Of a stretch of DNA of 64,000 bases, positions 55,640 to 64,000 are shown in pieces. Below the pieces are notes generated by a model, which saw only the letters and a program-made list of their open reading frames with translations, made no database searches and was not told where the DNA came from. Origin of the DNA: Chrysopilus asiliformis (Eukaryota > Arthropoda > Insecta > Diptera > Rhagionidae); the NCBI GenBank assembly GCA_964034945.1, contig OZ035963.1, positions 41,811,090-41,875,089 of the forward strand, read 5' to 3'. A program made the position numbers and the translations under genes. Each line of letters begins with the position of its first letter. Within the stretch, counting starts at the first letter, position 1.

Positions 55640-56546
55640 CAACTATCACGATTGCCCCCTGAAAAACCCCCTGAATTTCAAAAAATAAAAAGCACCCCCA
55701 AAACACCCCCCGTGAGCTAAAAAACCCCCCAAAACGGGGGCTAAAACCCTGGATCTGGCAACGCAAATGATCTGTGTTGCCAGGAGCAGGTTTTTAGCTA
55801 TGTAGATTTTCGAAATTCGAAACGGAAGGTCCTGAAAGGATAACATAAATAGCCTTTTTTCCATTTTGCCCCAGAAAAATTTGCATTATGGGGTTTTTGG
55901 GGTCGCTGATCACGAATCCGGTATTAGATTTTCAAAATTCGAAACGGAAGGTCCTATAAGGATAATGAAAATATCATTTTTCCCATTTTCCCCGGAAAAA
56001 TTGGCATTATGGGGTTTTTGGGGTCGCTGATCACGAATCCGGTATTACATAAGGATACCGGAAATATCCTTTTTCCCATTTTCACCGGAAAAATTAGCAT
56101 TATAGGGTTATTGGGATCGCGGATTACGGCTCTGCTGTTGGAATTTAAAAATTCGAAACGGAAGGTCCTTTAAGGATAACGCAATTATCCTTTTTCCCGT
56201 TTTACCTGGGAAAAATCGGCATAAGAAGGTTTCCGGGGTCGCTGATCGCGAATCCGGTGTTAGTTTAAAATTCTAAATGGAAGATCCTGAAAGGATAACG
56301 CAAATACCCTTTTTCTAATATCGTCTCCGAAAAACTGGCTTTAGGGTGTTTCCGTGGTCGCTGATCACGAGTTGGTTGTTGGAATTTGAAAATTCTAAAC
56401 GGAAATTCCTGTAAGGATAACGCAGATATCCTTTTTCCCATTTTCCCCCGGAAAATTGGCGTTATAGGGTATTTGGGGTCGCTGATCACGAATCCGGTAT
56501 TAGATTTTCAAAATCGAAACGAATGGTCCTGCAAGGATAACGCAAA
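55640..56546. repeat. 122-bp satellite, about six diverged monomers
   Basis: From a C-rich CCCCCTGAAAAACCCCC stretch into monomers with CGGAAGGTCCT, CCTTTTTCCC, GGTCGCTGATCACGAATCC. Monomers are more diverged from one another than at 41-44 kb. The array ends in CAAGGATAACGCAAAT fused directly to the second hAT copy. Confidence 0.85.
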
Positions 56547-57790
56547 TGCCACTCCATAGAGACGCTATCAATATCATCGCAAAAGTTTTTGAATTGGCTT
56601 GCCAAATCTGCTATATCAACTTTTATTTGTCGAGTAGCATTACTTGGCGATAATAAAGATATTTTTTCAAATATGTTAATATTATCCGGTATTCGAAGTT
56701 GTAGTTGCTCGCAAATATTGATGAGAAAATCTCTACATCGAAGTTTTATTATTTTTAGCTCATTACTATTAACGTCTTTAGAAGCGGCATTAAAAAAATA
56801 TCCAAAGTTTATGATATCAGTATCAATCACAAAGTCTTGAAATCGAAATGTTGTTATATCTTTGCATATTTTTGAAGTAAGGCGTTGTTGAGGTAATATA
56901 AAATTTAAGTATTTTATTAAAAGTTCTTTCAAGTTTTGCAGAAGTTTTATGTGATCTGCATCATTTGACTGAAAACTTTGATTTAATTCAGTAATAGGCT
57001 TTAAGGCCATTTTCAAAAATAAAAAATATAGATAATTTTCTTTTGAGGAGTACATTTGGTGTAGTTGATCAGCCGAAAAACACCTTTCTTTATCTTTAGA
57101 GACATAATTTTTTCGATAGCGAAGTATCTAGCGAGCCATCGAGTGCCCGACAATTTATCAAACTTTAGAGGTTTTTGGCCGGTGAGAGCTAAATACATTT
57201 TCCCATAGGATAGCTGGCGTTTTGTGCTAGAAGAAAACCAATTGTATGTTTCTTTCACCATAAAATCTAAATATCGAGGTAATATAGCACATGCGTGCTG
57301 AGCTGCTAAATGAAGAGAGTGGCAAATACATTTTATCACAACTAAATCGTTTTGCTCCTCTTTTAAAAGTTGGGCAACAGAGTGTCGTCGGCCAACCATC
57401 ACATTGCCGCCATCTACCCCTATTCCAATTAATTGTTTTACATTTAAATTCGCTTGTTTTAAAGCGTCAATTATTGTAGCACTAATTGTGCTAGCATCTC
57501 CAGATTCGATTTCAATAAGTTTAAAAACTGTTGTTTTAATGGCATGAAGGCGGTCGCTGAAATATCTCAACATAAGACATAACAACTTTTTGTTATCAAT
57601 AGATGTGCTCTCATCTATTATAAGAGAAAATGCGCTACCTTGAACGTCAGTCACTAATTCTTCTAAAAGGCATGGAGAGATATTTCGTTGGCAGAGTCAA
57701 ATGACGATCCGATTTTTCCTCGCTGCAAGCAACTCGACTTTAAACCGGAATTTTGAGAATTGCACTAAACTTACCCGTGTAATTGTTTGA
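56547..57790 (-). pseudogene. hAT transposase pseudogene, copy 2
   Basis: Same order as copy 1 but with the 11 bp (57315-57325) intact, so the CICHSLHLAAQHACAILPRY segment and the adjoining catalytic region read in one frame from 57654 to 57013. A frameshift near 57070-57100 separates this from the C-terminal half, which begins MALKPITELNQSF and runs in frame into satellite at 56546, losing the last ~40 residues of copy 1. The N-terminal BED zinc finger is absent and a stop lies just upstream of SPCLLEELV. Nonfunctional. Confidence 0.85.
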
Positions 57791-58199
57791 AATTTAAATT
57801 TGCACCGCCAGCCTCCTCAACCTGTAGATCGCAATACAACATGAAAACAACACGAAACAGTTCGAATCAAATCCAATCATATCATATTCAACGACGTGAA
57901 TCGAATTTGATTTTTATGTAGCACACACAAGGGTCATGACGCTAAATTATAACATGTGAAGCAAATTTTTTACATAGGTTTCACATCAAACAAGAATTCA
58001 AAAAAAAATTTATATTATAATTCAGAAAAAATTTTATTTCAACTATCACGATTGCCCCCTGTAAAAACCCCTGAATTTCAAAAAATAAAAAGCACTCCAA
58101 AACACCCCCCGTGAGCTAAAAAAAAACCCCAAAACGGGGGCTAAAACCCCCGATCTGGCAACGCAAATGATCTGTGTTGCCAGGAGCAGGTTTTTAGCT

Positions 58200-58336
58200 A
58201 TGTAGATTTTCGAAATTCGAAACGGAAGGTCCTGAAAGGATAATGAAAAGATCCTTTTTCCCATTTTTCCCCGGAAAAATTGACATTATGGGATTTTTGG
58301 GGTCGCTGATCATGAATCCGATATTAGATTTTCAAC
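58200..58336. repeat. 122-bp satellite monomer
   Basis: One monomer (CGAAACGGAAGGTCCTGAAA to ATTAGATTTTCAA) joined directly to the integrase fragment. Confidence 0.85.
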
Positions 58337-58339
58337 TGC

Positions 58340-58726
58340 GGAAATATACTGTAAAATATACTGTAGAATTGGTCTTTTAAACTCTACCCAGGAACGCCCT
58401 CGGATATTAACAGCTTGTGCAAATTTGCTAAATTTGTCTATGAATGTTAAGAATAATTCCTTTCCTAAAGTGTAGAATACGTCTACAAAAATAATTTCAT
58501 TTGGGCCAGATGGGGTCTCTGTTATTTGGAATTTTTGTTTAATCTGATTCCTTTCGTATTTTTCTATATTGCAGATTTCGCAATTGTTAATAAATTGTTC
58601 TACACGGATGCACAGTTTTGGGTGGTAATATTTTAGTTGCAATTCTTTGAAGACTTCTGAAATACGTTCCTCTTCTATTAACTTTACTAACCGTTCTTCT
58701 TCGGTTACATCTTCTAAGACTTTCAA
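58340..58726 (-). pseudogene. Gypsy-group integrase fragment
   Basis: Minus strand: TEEERLVKLIEEERISEVFK, LKYYHPKLCIRVEQFINNCE, CNIEKYERNQIKQKFQI, then TPSGPNEIIFVDVFYTLG and FLTFIDKFSKFAQAVNI. The H...C-x-x-C zinc-binding region followed by h-h-x-h-D-V-F (first catalytic Asp) and F-h-T-x-I-D-K-F-S-K identifies a gypsy/17.6-like integrase N-terminus and core start. The second Asp and Glu are missing because the frame runs into satellite at 58336. It lies upstream of the minus-strand gypsy LTR, so it is not the missing pol of that copy. Confidence 0.85.
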
Positions 58727-58978
58727 CTAAAATTACTTTAAGTTAGTTTTCGAGAAATCTTGGACACAAACTGACAGGCAAAAATACATTTTTGTAACAA
58801 AGCTCCAACCGACTAGGAGTGTTCGGGAGATATTTTTTAGGTAAAATTAAGACGTCAAAATTTTTCATTAATGCAATACTTTATTATACTACGTATAGGA
58901 ATGTAATAAACGCTGCGCCTGACCATTTCTTTCTAAATACGTAACAACGTATTCTTGTAACGTTGTGAATTTTAATTC

Positions 58979-59111
58979 ACAGGTCAATTGTCTTAGACGC
59001 GTCACTTCGCGTGACTCGAAATTGCCTGTTGTTGTTGGTACAAAACAACATAATGCAACCAGCAAATTTCGAGTTACGCAAAATGATGCGTTTAAGACAA
59101 TCGACCTGTAA
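58979..59111. repeat. Imperfect hairpin (~46-bp arms) in the intron
   Basis: The left arm ACAGGTCAATTGTCTTAGAC ... GTGACTCGAAATT and the right arm AATTTCGAGTTACGC ... GTTTAAGACAATCGACCTGT pair with roughly ten mismatches around a ~38-nt loop. It could be a small MITE or an RNA hairpin; it ends about 75 bp before a splice acceptor. Confidence 0.75.
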
Positions 59112-59185
59112 GCCAATTAAATTAAATTTCTAAAAATCAATTTTTAATCTTATTTATTTTATCACTAATTACTACATATTTTTAG

Positions 59186-59745
59186 GTATAATACTCTACA
59201 CATTCACACAATTTCATTCAACGTCGGCAATTATAACGAGTGTACTTATTGGGGTGGGAATTGTCTTCTGTGGTGGTGCAATGGTTCATAATGTGTTCGT
59301 TTGGCAGAAGGAAAAAACAATATGTGTCCGGCAGAATCCGTTAAATTTGGCTGTTTTTCCACAACCAGTTACAATAACACCACCTGTTCATTATATGAAT
59401 CAGGCTCTAGATCATATTAACTTAAATACGAGTAATCATGTGAACCACACGCCTTTGCCGCCAATATCGCACGCATCGCAGATGGGCCATGGGACATCAG
59501 TTACACCAGTCACTCCCATTTCGCCAAACCATTCTCAAGTCAGTTTCAATCATTCATACGTCCCTACATATGGAGTTAGAGCTGCAACAGCGACGCCACC
59601 GACTCCTAAAGCGACTACAACGTCTGCAATTCTAGGAGGGCGTGACACTAGTGGCTCTGTAAGTCCTGGCCTTCCAGCAACAGCAGGATTGGATATGAGC
59701 AATATTACGAGTGCGTCACCGCATGAGCTATCAACTTTGGTTTAA
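59186..59745 (+). CDS. 3'-terminal exon of a single-pass membrane protein gene (unidentified)
   Basis: A splice acceptor (CTAATTACTACATATTTTTAG, with CTAAT as a plausible branch site) precedes 59186. Two bases complete a codon from the previous exon, then 185 codons run to TAA at 59743-59745. The start is hydrophilic (TFTQFHSTSA), followed by a ~24-residue hydrophobic segment (IITSVLIGVGIVFCGGAMVH), then a basic stretch WQKEKT and a long Ser/Thr/Pro/His/Asn-rich tail with repeated TPVTPISP-type motifs, ending HELSTLV. Positive residues after the membrane segment suggest the tail is cytoplasmic. Codon use and an uninterrupted frame contrast with all neighbouring ORFs. I cannot name the gene. 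Upstream exons are outside the recognisable sequence. Confidence 0.7.
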
Positions 59746-59896
59746 ACTTTAATCTTTGTCTGTTCTTAAACGATTGTTTTTCCTTTCATCACTTTTAAAT
59801 TAAAGTTTAAAATTTTTTATATTAAGTATGTTTTTTAATATCTTTATAATAATATATAATATATGTAGACATTTTTGGTATATAGTATTTATATTA

Positions 59897-59902
59897 AATA
59901 AA
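59897..59902 (+). terminator. Polyadenylation signal AATAAA
   Basis: AATAAA about 150 bp after the stop codon, in an A/T-rich 3' region, followed by a T/G-rich stretch. It fits the 3' end of the exon at 59186-59745. Confidence 0.7.
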
Positions 59903-60039
59903 ACTTGTTTATAGCAAACATTTTAGTTTGAGTAATTTTTTAGAAAAAGGAATTATAATTTTTTTAATTTTACAAAGTGGCCGCGGGAAAAGTCTCGAGT
60001 CACTAAAAAAAATTTTTCTTTTTATTTATCCCCAACGGA

Positions 60040-60530
60040 ACGGAGATGGTATATGTGTTTGGCTCAAAGTTTGTGCGTCCTTCCCTCATAACTTTTGAAC
60101 CACTCAACCGATTTCGGTCCCGTTTTTGGCATTCGGCTGGATATGGATGCCAAATCGTTCTTGCGTTTAAAAATTCCCCCTTCACCCCTCAATTTAAACC
60201 CCCTCTCCTTGTATCTCCTGATCCACTGAACCGATTTCGATCCTGCTTCCGCCATTTGCTTGTAAATAATGAAAAGAATATTTTAGTGTACAACAGTTCC
60301 TCCTCCCCTCCCCTCTCATTTTAAACCCCCTCTCCATCTATCTTCTGATCCACTGAACCGATTTCGGTACCGCTTCCGCCATTCTGTTGTAAATAATGAA
60401 TGGAGTGTAAAATATTTCCCCTTCCCCCTCAATTTACACCCCCTCTCCTTGTATTTTCTGATCCACTGAACCGTTTTCGATCCCGCTTCGGCATTCGAGG
60501 GGCATTACTTGAAAAAGGTTGTTAATCTTT
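60040..60530. repeat. ~130-bp minisatellite, 3-4 units
   Basis: Units share ATCCACTGAACCGATTTCGG, CCGCTTCCGCCATT, TTGTAAATAATGAA and a C-rich CCCCCTCTCC block. The short frames on either strand are repeat by-products. Confidence 0.85.
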
Positions 60531-60538
60531 AATAATTA

Positions 60539-61258
60539 CTAGCTTGCAAGAACCCGGCGTTGCCCGGGTAGTAATAAATTTTTAAATATAAAAAAATCGT
60601 TTTTTTTTTCAAAAGTATTTTGATGGATATAAAAATTATGCAGTAATTATATTTCAAATAATTTTTTGTTCATAATTTTTTTGGTTTGACGAAAATTGCA
60701 AATCTTTTTTCCATCCGCTTTGAAGAAAGGGAATAGAGCGAATTCCCTTATCGCCAGACACTTGATATTTTTGCATTTATGTTGTACCATATGTTGAACA
60801 TCCATAAAGTAGTTTCAAAGATAGCTGAGGAGGGGATTGGTCGAAAATTTGCCTTGACAGATAACCTATCCAACACTAAAAATCGTATAAAAATCCGTTC
60901 TGTAGTTTAGGAGATAGCAGGAAAGGGGGCTCGCACCATGTAGAGCGAAGTAGTTAGTCTGAGTGGATGAAAATTTCTTTTATGATTGACCTGCCCAACA
61001 CTGAAAACTATATTCAAATCCCTTCAGTGGTTCAGAAGATAACAGGCGAAAGGGTACCGAGACCACATCTAACTCTAGACCGTGGTTTATACGTTACTCC
61101 ATCTCACAAATCAAAAAAATTTGTAACTCTATCTCACAAATCAAAAAAATTTATAAATCTATCTCACAAATCAAAAAAAAAACGCTTTCGCACCCCAATA
61201 AGTTTGTTCCTGCACTCCAGATTGGGACCGCCACACTATATGAGAATCATATTGAAGT
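60539..61258 (-). mobile_element. Helitron 3' end (minus strand), rest unresolved
   Basis: On the minus strand CCCGGGCAACGCCGGG forms a hairpin followed by TTCTTGCAAG and CTAG then T. This hairpin sequence is very common at Helitron 3' ends. The element extends to the right; its 5' TC end was not located and may be cut by the mariner fragment at 61260. Confidence 0.75.
61087..61180 (+). repeat. 28-bp tandem repeat, three units
   Basis: ATCTCACAAATCAAAAAAAT occurs three times at 28-bp spacing. Confidence 0.9.
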
Positions 61259-61259
61259 A

Positions 61260-61725
61260 CAGGGTGGGCCAGAATAGACGCGGGGGTTTGAATTCTTTAT
61301 AATTTTTTTATTTTAGCGAAACCTATATTTTTTTTTTTTCAAATACATGTAGTTGATTGATGGGGAATATTTTTGGTCTAAACATGGAAAATTATATCCC
61401 GCAAGTGGTGGCCATTTTCTGCTTCGCAAATCCGTGCTCTTTCCAAGACATTTTCCATAACCTTTCGTGTTATGGCCTCGATTTCACTGCGAATGTTGGT
61501 TTTCAATTGGCTGATGGTTGTTGGCTTGTTGACGTACACCTTTTCTTTCAAATATCCCCAAAGGAAACAATCTGGAGTCGTTAGATCAGGTAAACGCGGA
61601 GGCCAATTGAAATCGCAACTTTTCGAAATAATGCGGACGCCAAACATGTCCCGTAAAAGAGCCATTGAGCCCACCGCCCACCGGTTCGTTGTTCTATTGT
61701 GTACAGGTCCATTTTAAATTGCCCA
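61260..61725 (-). pseudogene. mariner-type transposase, C-terminal fragment with one terminus
   Basis: The minus strand reads AVGSMALLRDMFGVRIISKS, FNWPPRLPDLTTPDCFLWGY, LKEKVYVNKPTTISQLK, IRSEIEAITRKVMENVLERA and NGHHLRDIIFHV then a stop at 61378. W-P-P-x-x-P-D-L-T-x-x-D-x-F-L-W-G is the block around the third catalytic Asp of mariner-family transposases. Downstream on that strand TATTCTGGCCCACCCTG at 61261-61277 (CAGGGTGGGCCAGAATA on plus) is a typical terminus. The N-terminal HTH domains and first two catalytic Asp residues are missing. Confidence 0.85.
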
Positions 61726-61737
61726 AGTCTTCTTAAC

Positions 61738-61857
61738 AAAATGCTGAAACAAAATTAAAAAAATAAAAATAAAAAAAAAGTTATAAAGACTTCAAAACAA
61801 AATGCTGAAACAAAATTAAAAAAATAAAAATAAAAAAAAAGTTATAAAGACTTCGTA
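61738..61857 (+). repeat. 61-bp tandem duplication
   Basis: ATGCTGAAACAAAATTAAAA through GTTATAAAGACTTC occurs twice, at 61741 and 61802, without visible differences. Confidence 0.9.
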
Positions 61858-61859
61858 AT

Positions 61860-63110
61860 TTTCTCGAAAATAGTGAACCGCATTGGAAAATTTATAAAGC
61901 TAAAATGTCTTTTGAATATGATTTTAAATAACTTATCTATACATCAAAATTCAGTTAGGCTACCTATTTCCCCTCCCCGATACAAATTGAATACTTTTTC
62001 CTTATTTTCTAGAAAATGGTGGATCGTACCGAAAAGTTTATGGAGACGACTTATCTATCCAGTTGGACTACTCCTACCTCCCTCTCCCATACAAATAGAT
62101 TTTTTTTTTAAATAAACGAATTGGTCGGTGACAAAATACCTTATTTAAATTCGTTCTCCACAAAATGAATAATTTATATTATCAAATCGCACAAAAACAA
62201 TGGATGAATAAAGGAAACTTGTGTTGATGCAAGTCCAGATTCGATGTAGCGGCACATTTGGAAATCACTTTTGGAAATCACAATGTTCTGGAAAAAAGAA
62301 CAAAATTTAATTTCACTTGGTTACTGAGAAAATACCTTGATTCACTTCGTTGATCACAAAATAAAATACTTTCGAAGATTTAAAAGTGGGAAACAGCGAT
62401 AATTTGCGCACTATATCGATAAATAAACGCTTCACGTCGATCATCAATGAGGAAAGAGCGAATATATTTCTCAGCTGCCAAACATGAGTCTGAGAGCGTA
62501 ACGCCATCTGTTGGCGATAACATTACCTTGAGGGACAAAATTATCCGTTTTTCAGTTCCAAATATTTTCTTCATTTTCCGATATTCCCGCTTTTCCCCAA
62601 AATTTTTCTCGACTTTTGTCACAAAACGAAAAATAATCGGGATTTTTGATTTGGAAGTACTGAAAGTGCAAGCCAGAAAACCACTGCTAGCAGCAACCCC
62701 TGAAAGTATGCAATTTCGGTTTTTCAAAATTTTCTGACTTCCGGTGGAAATTTCCAATTTTCGGCTCCGTAATGTTTTTACCTGCTTCAATACGAATCCA
62801 ACAAGAAATCCCCATGCAAATCGGATTATATTCAGCCGAGTTATGGATAGTCGGTGCGACCACGATTCATTTAAAAAGTTTGTTCCCTGTTTTCTTTAAA
62901 AAGAGTTAAAAAAAACAAAATAAAAATTTGGAAAAACCCCCAACTAAAGAAAAACCATAAAAAATTGAAAAACTCCTGGATAAAAAAATCCTTTAAAATG
63001 ATAAAATAATCATTACAGTAAATTTAAAATTTGTGTGCGTCGGAAAAGCCTATTGGTCGTTGAATTTGTGTGGAATTGGACTATAATCTAGAGGATAAAC
63101 AATGGGACGT
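61860..63110. other. No gene recognised; TATCGATA motif
   Basis: No frame with known motifs. CTATATCGATAAAT at about 62412 contains TATCGATA, the DRE motif of fly housekeeping promoters, but no transcript evidence accompanies it. The 136-codon minus frame over 62380-62790 has no recognisable domain. Confidence 0.35.
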
Positions 63111-63114
63111 ATAA

Positions 63115-63480
63115 AAATGGCCGCCGAGCTGAAAAATCAGTAAGAAGAGCTTTAAAAATTTAATCCTTTACCACAAATAATTAGTAAAATAACTGAAATC
63201 GGTCAATATCAATAAAAAAAAACTCATATCCAAATTTGGAAAGTTGTAGTTGTTGACACGCCATCATGTGTGTAGAGAGCCTATAATATAGAGAGTGGAC
63301 ATCCGGACTTGTACAAATGGCCGTCGAGCTGAGAAACGAGCGCGGAAAGCTTAAATGTCGTTCTTTGTCACATTATCAAAATAACGGAAATCGCTTAATA
63401 AAAGTAAAAACAAACTCATGTCTAGTTGCTCTAGTCCGGATGTCCACTCTCTATATTATGGGCTCTATACACACATGCTG
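63115..63480. repeat. Local duplication and inverted repeat
   Basis: AAATGGCCGCCGAGCTGA at 63116 and AAATGGCCGTCGAGCTGA at 63316 head two diverged ~200-bp direct copies. GTGTGTAGAGAGCCTATAAT ... AGTGGACATCCGGAC (63268-63309) is inverted at 63435-63478. Confidence 0.75.
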
Positions 63481-63699
63481 GTGTCATAACGCCGACGTTG
63501 ACGCCTCATCTGTTTGGGGCATAACTTTCGAGATATTTAAATTACTGAGGTTGTTCCGACCACTCGCAACATAATTTTCAATTTTAAAATTTCTATTTAA
63601 TTTTATATTTAGTCATTAATTTATGTTTAGTCATTTTAAATCTTACTGTACATTAATTTAATATTATTTGTCAAATTAAATTTAAGTTTAATCTAAGTA

Positions 63700-64000
63700 A
63701 CCGGAATAAGTCCAAAAAATCATATAAAAGCGCGTGTAATGCGACAGCTCAGTAATTCTTTCGGCTGAAGCCCTTGAGCACTCTCTCGGTAAGGTCTTAA
63801 AAGAATTCTTAGGGACAAACATTCAGTTTGTTTGTTTATTATAACCCCTGGAATCCAATGAACGCAACGCGAACTCCAACGCTGTGAACTGTCACGCAGC
63901 GCAACATTTCAGCGGCAGAGCCCAATGGCATCTCCTGAAGTAGTAAAAGTGACATAATATAAAGTGGTATAAAGCTGGCAAAATTACAAAAACGGATAAT
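63700..64000 (+). promoter_or_regulatory. Possible promoter / LTR-like leader at the right edge
   Basis: CATATAAAAGCGCG (about 63721) is a TATA-like box, with CTCAGTAATT about 30 bp downstream resembling an initiator. The following GC-richer, structured leader (TTATAACCCCTGGAATCC, GAACGCAACGCGAACTCC) looks like the start of a transcription unit or an LTR plus leader. The window ends before any coding frame. Low certainty. Confidence 0.3.

Larger units (their letters stand above)
54159..58340. repeat. Tandem duplication, 2,388-bp unit
   Basis: TGCCACTCCATAGAGACGCT occurs at 54159 and 56547, and the two units stay collinear through the hAT pseudogene and into satellite (about 55860 and 58260). 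Differences are few: an 11-bp indel in the pseudogene, a 3-bp indel (AACACGAAAC against AACAACACGAAAC) and scattered substitutions. Confidence 0.9.

Noticed and set aside
58340..58726. Missing pol of the gypsy element at 46.7-53.6 kb
   Set aside because: It lies on the 5' side of that element's LTR on the same strand, so it must come from another copy.
62380..62790. 136-codon minus-strand frame
   Set aside because: No domain, no codon bias and no splice context; a frame of this length is expected by chance in 64 kb.

Overview
This 64-kb window is AT-rich, intron-and-repeat type DNA from an insect, most likely a fly (Diptera). The evidence is the repeat content: short DINE-1/INE-1 (Helentron)-like elements carrying GTCY tetranucleotide arrays, a Ty1/copia element primed by the anticodon half of initiator tRNA-Met as in Drosophila copia, a gypsy-group element with a tRNA-Ser primer site of the 17.6/297 type, and many hAT, piggyBac, pogo/Tigger, mariner and Helitron remnants. 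There are no bacterial operons, rRNA genes, convincing functional tRNA genes or CRISPR arrays.

Almost nothing here is host coding sequence. The one good candidate is a 3'-terminal exon at 59186-59745 (plus strand): splice acceptor, one membrane segment, a Ser/Thr/Pro-rich tail, a stop and an AATAAA signal. Its upstream exons are not visible, so part of the transposon-packed DNA to the left may be its last intron.

Layout. 1-5.8 kb: a palindromic repeat, a Helentron-like element, a hAT element inside 122-bp satellite, and the C-terminal end of a Helitron helicase. 5.8-6.9 kb: a foldback (FB)-like element with inverted minisatellite arrays and a 9-bp target duplication. 6.9-10 kb: a four-level nest (unclassified TIR element, then piggyBac-like, then hAT, then Tigger). 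10-25 kb: Helitron, Helentron, hAT and MITE pieces, with two paralogous copies (about 13.3-16.1 and 20.1-23.1 kb) of a Helitron-like repeat that contains tRNA-like modules; each copy supplies empty sites for insertions in the other. 25-32 kb: more Helitron composites, 122-bp satellite, hairpin modules and one decayed transposon-type ORF. 32.3-38.1 kb: a LINE ORF1 split by a TIR element with a 10-bp target duplication, itself split by a nearly intact copia element (205-bp LTRs with one difference; two nonsense codons). 38-46.7 kb: Helitron composites, a foldback element, two LINE reverse-transcriptase fragments, ten satellite monomers, a Helentron with a nested hAT. 46.7-53.6 kb: a gypsy-group element on the minus strand whose gag is split by an element with 1-kb inverted arms carrying a broken cysteine-rich ORF, and that element is split in turn by a hAT. 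53.6-58.7 kb: a tandem 2,388-bp duplication of a hAT transposase pseudogene with satellite, then an integrase fragment. 58.7-64 kb: an intronic hairpin, the terminal exon, a minisatellite, a Helitron end, a mariner fragment and a promoter-like right edge.

The elements do not work together as a pathway; the window is a layered record of insertions. Target-site duplications and paralogous empty sites fix many boundaries to the base. No RNA, expression or database evidence was available, so family names rest on recognised protein motifs, terminal sequences and target duplications.
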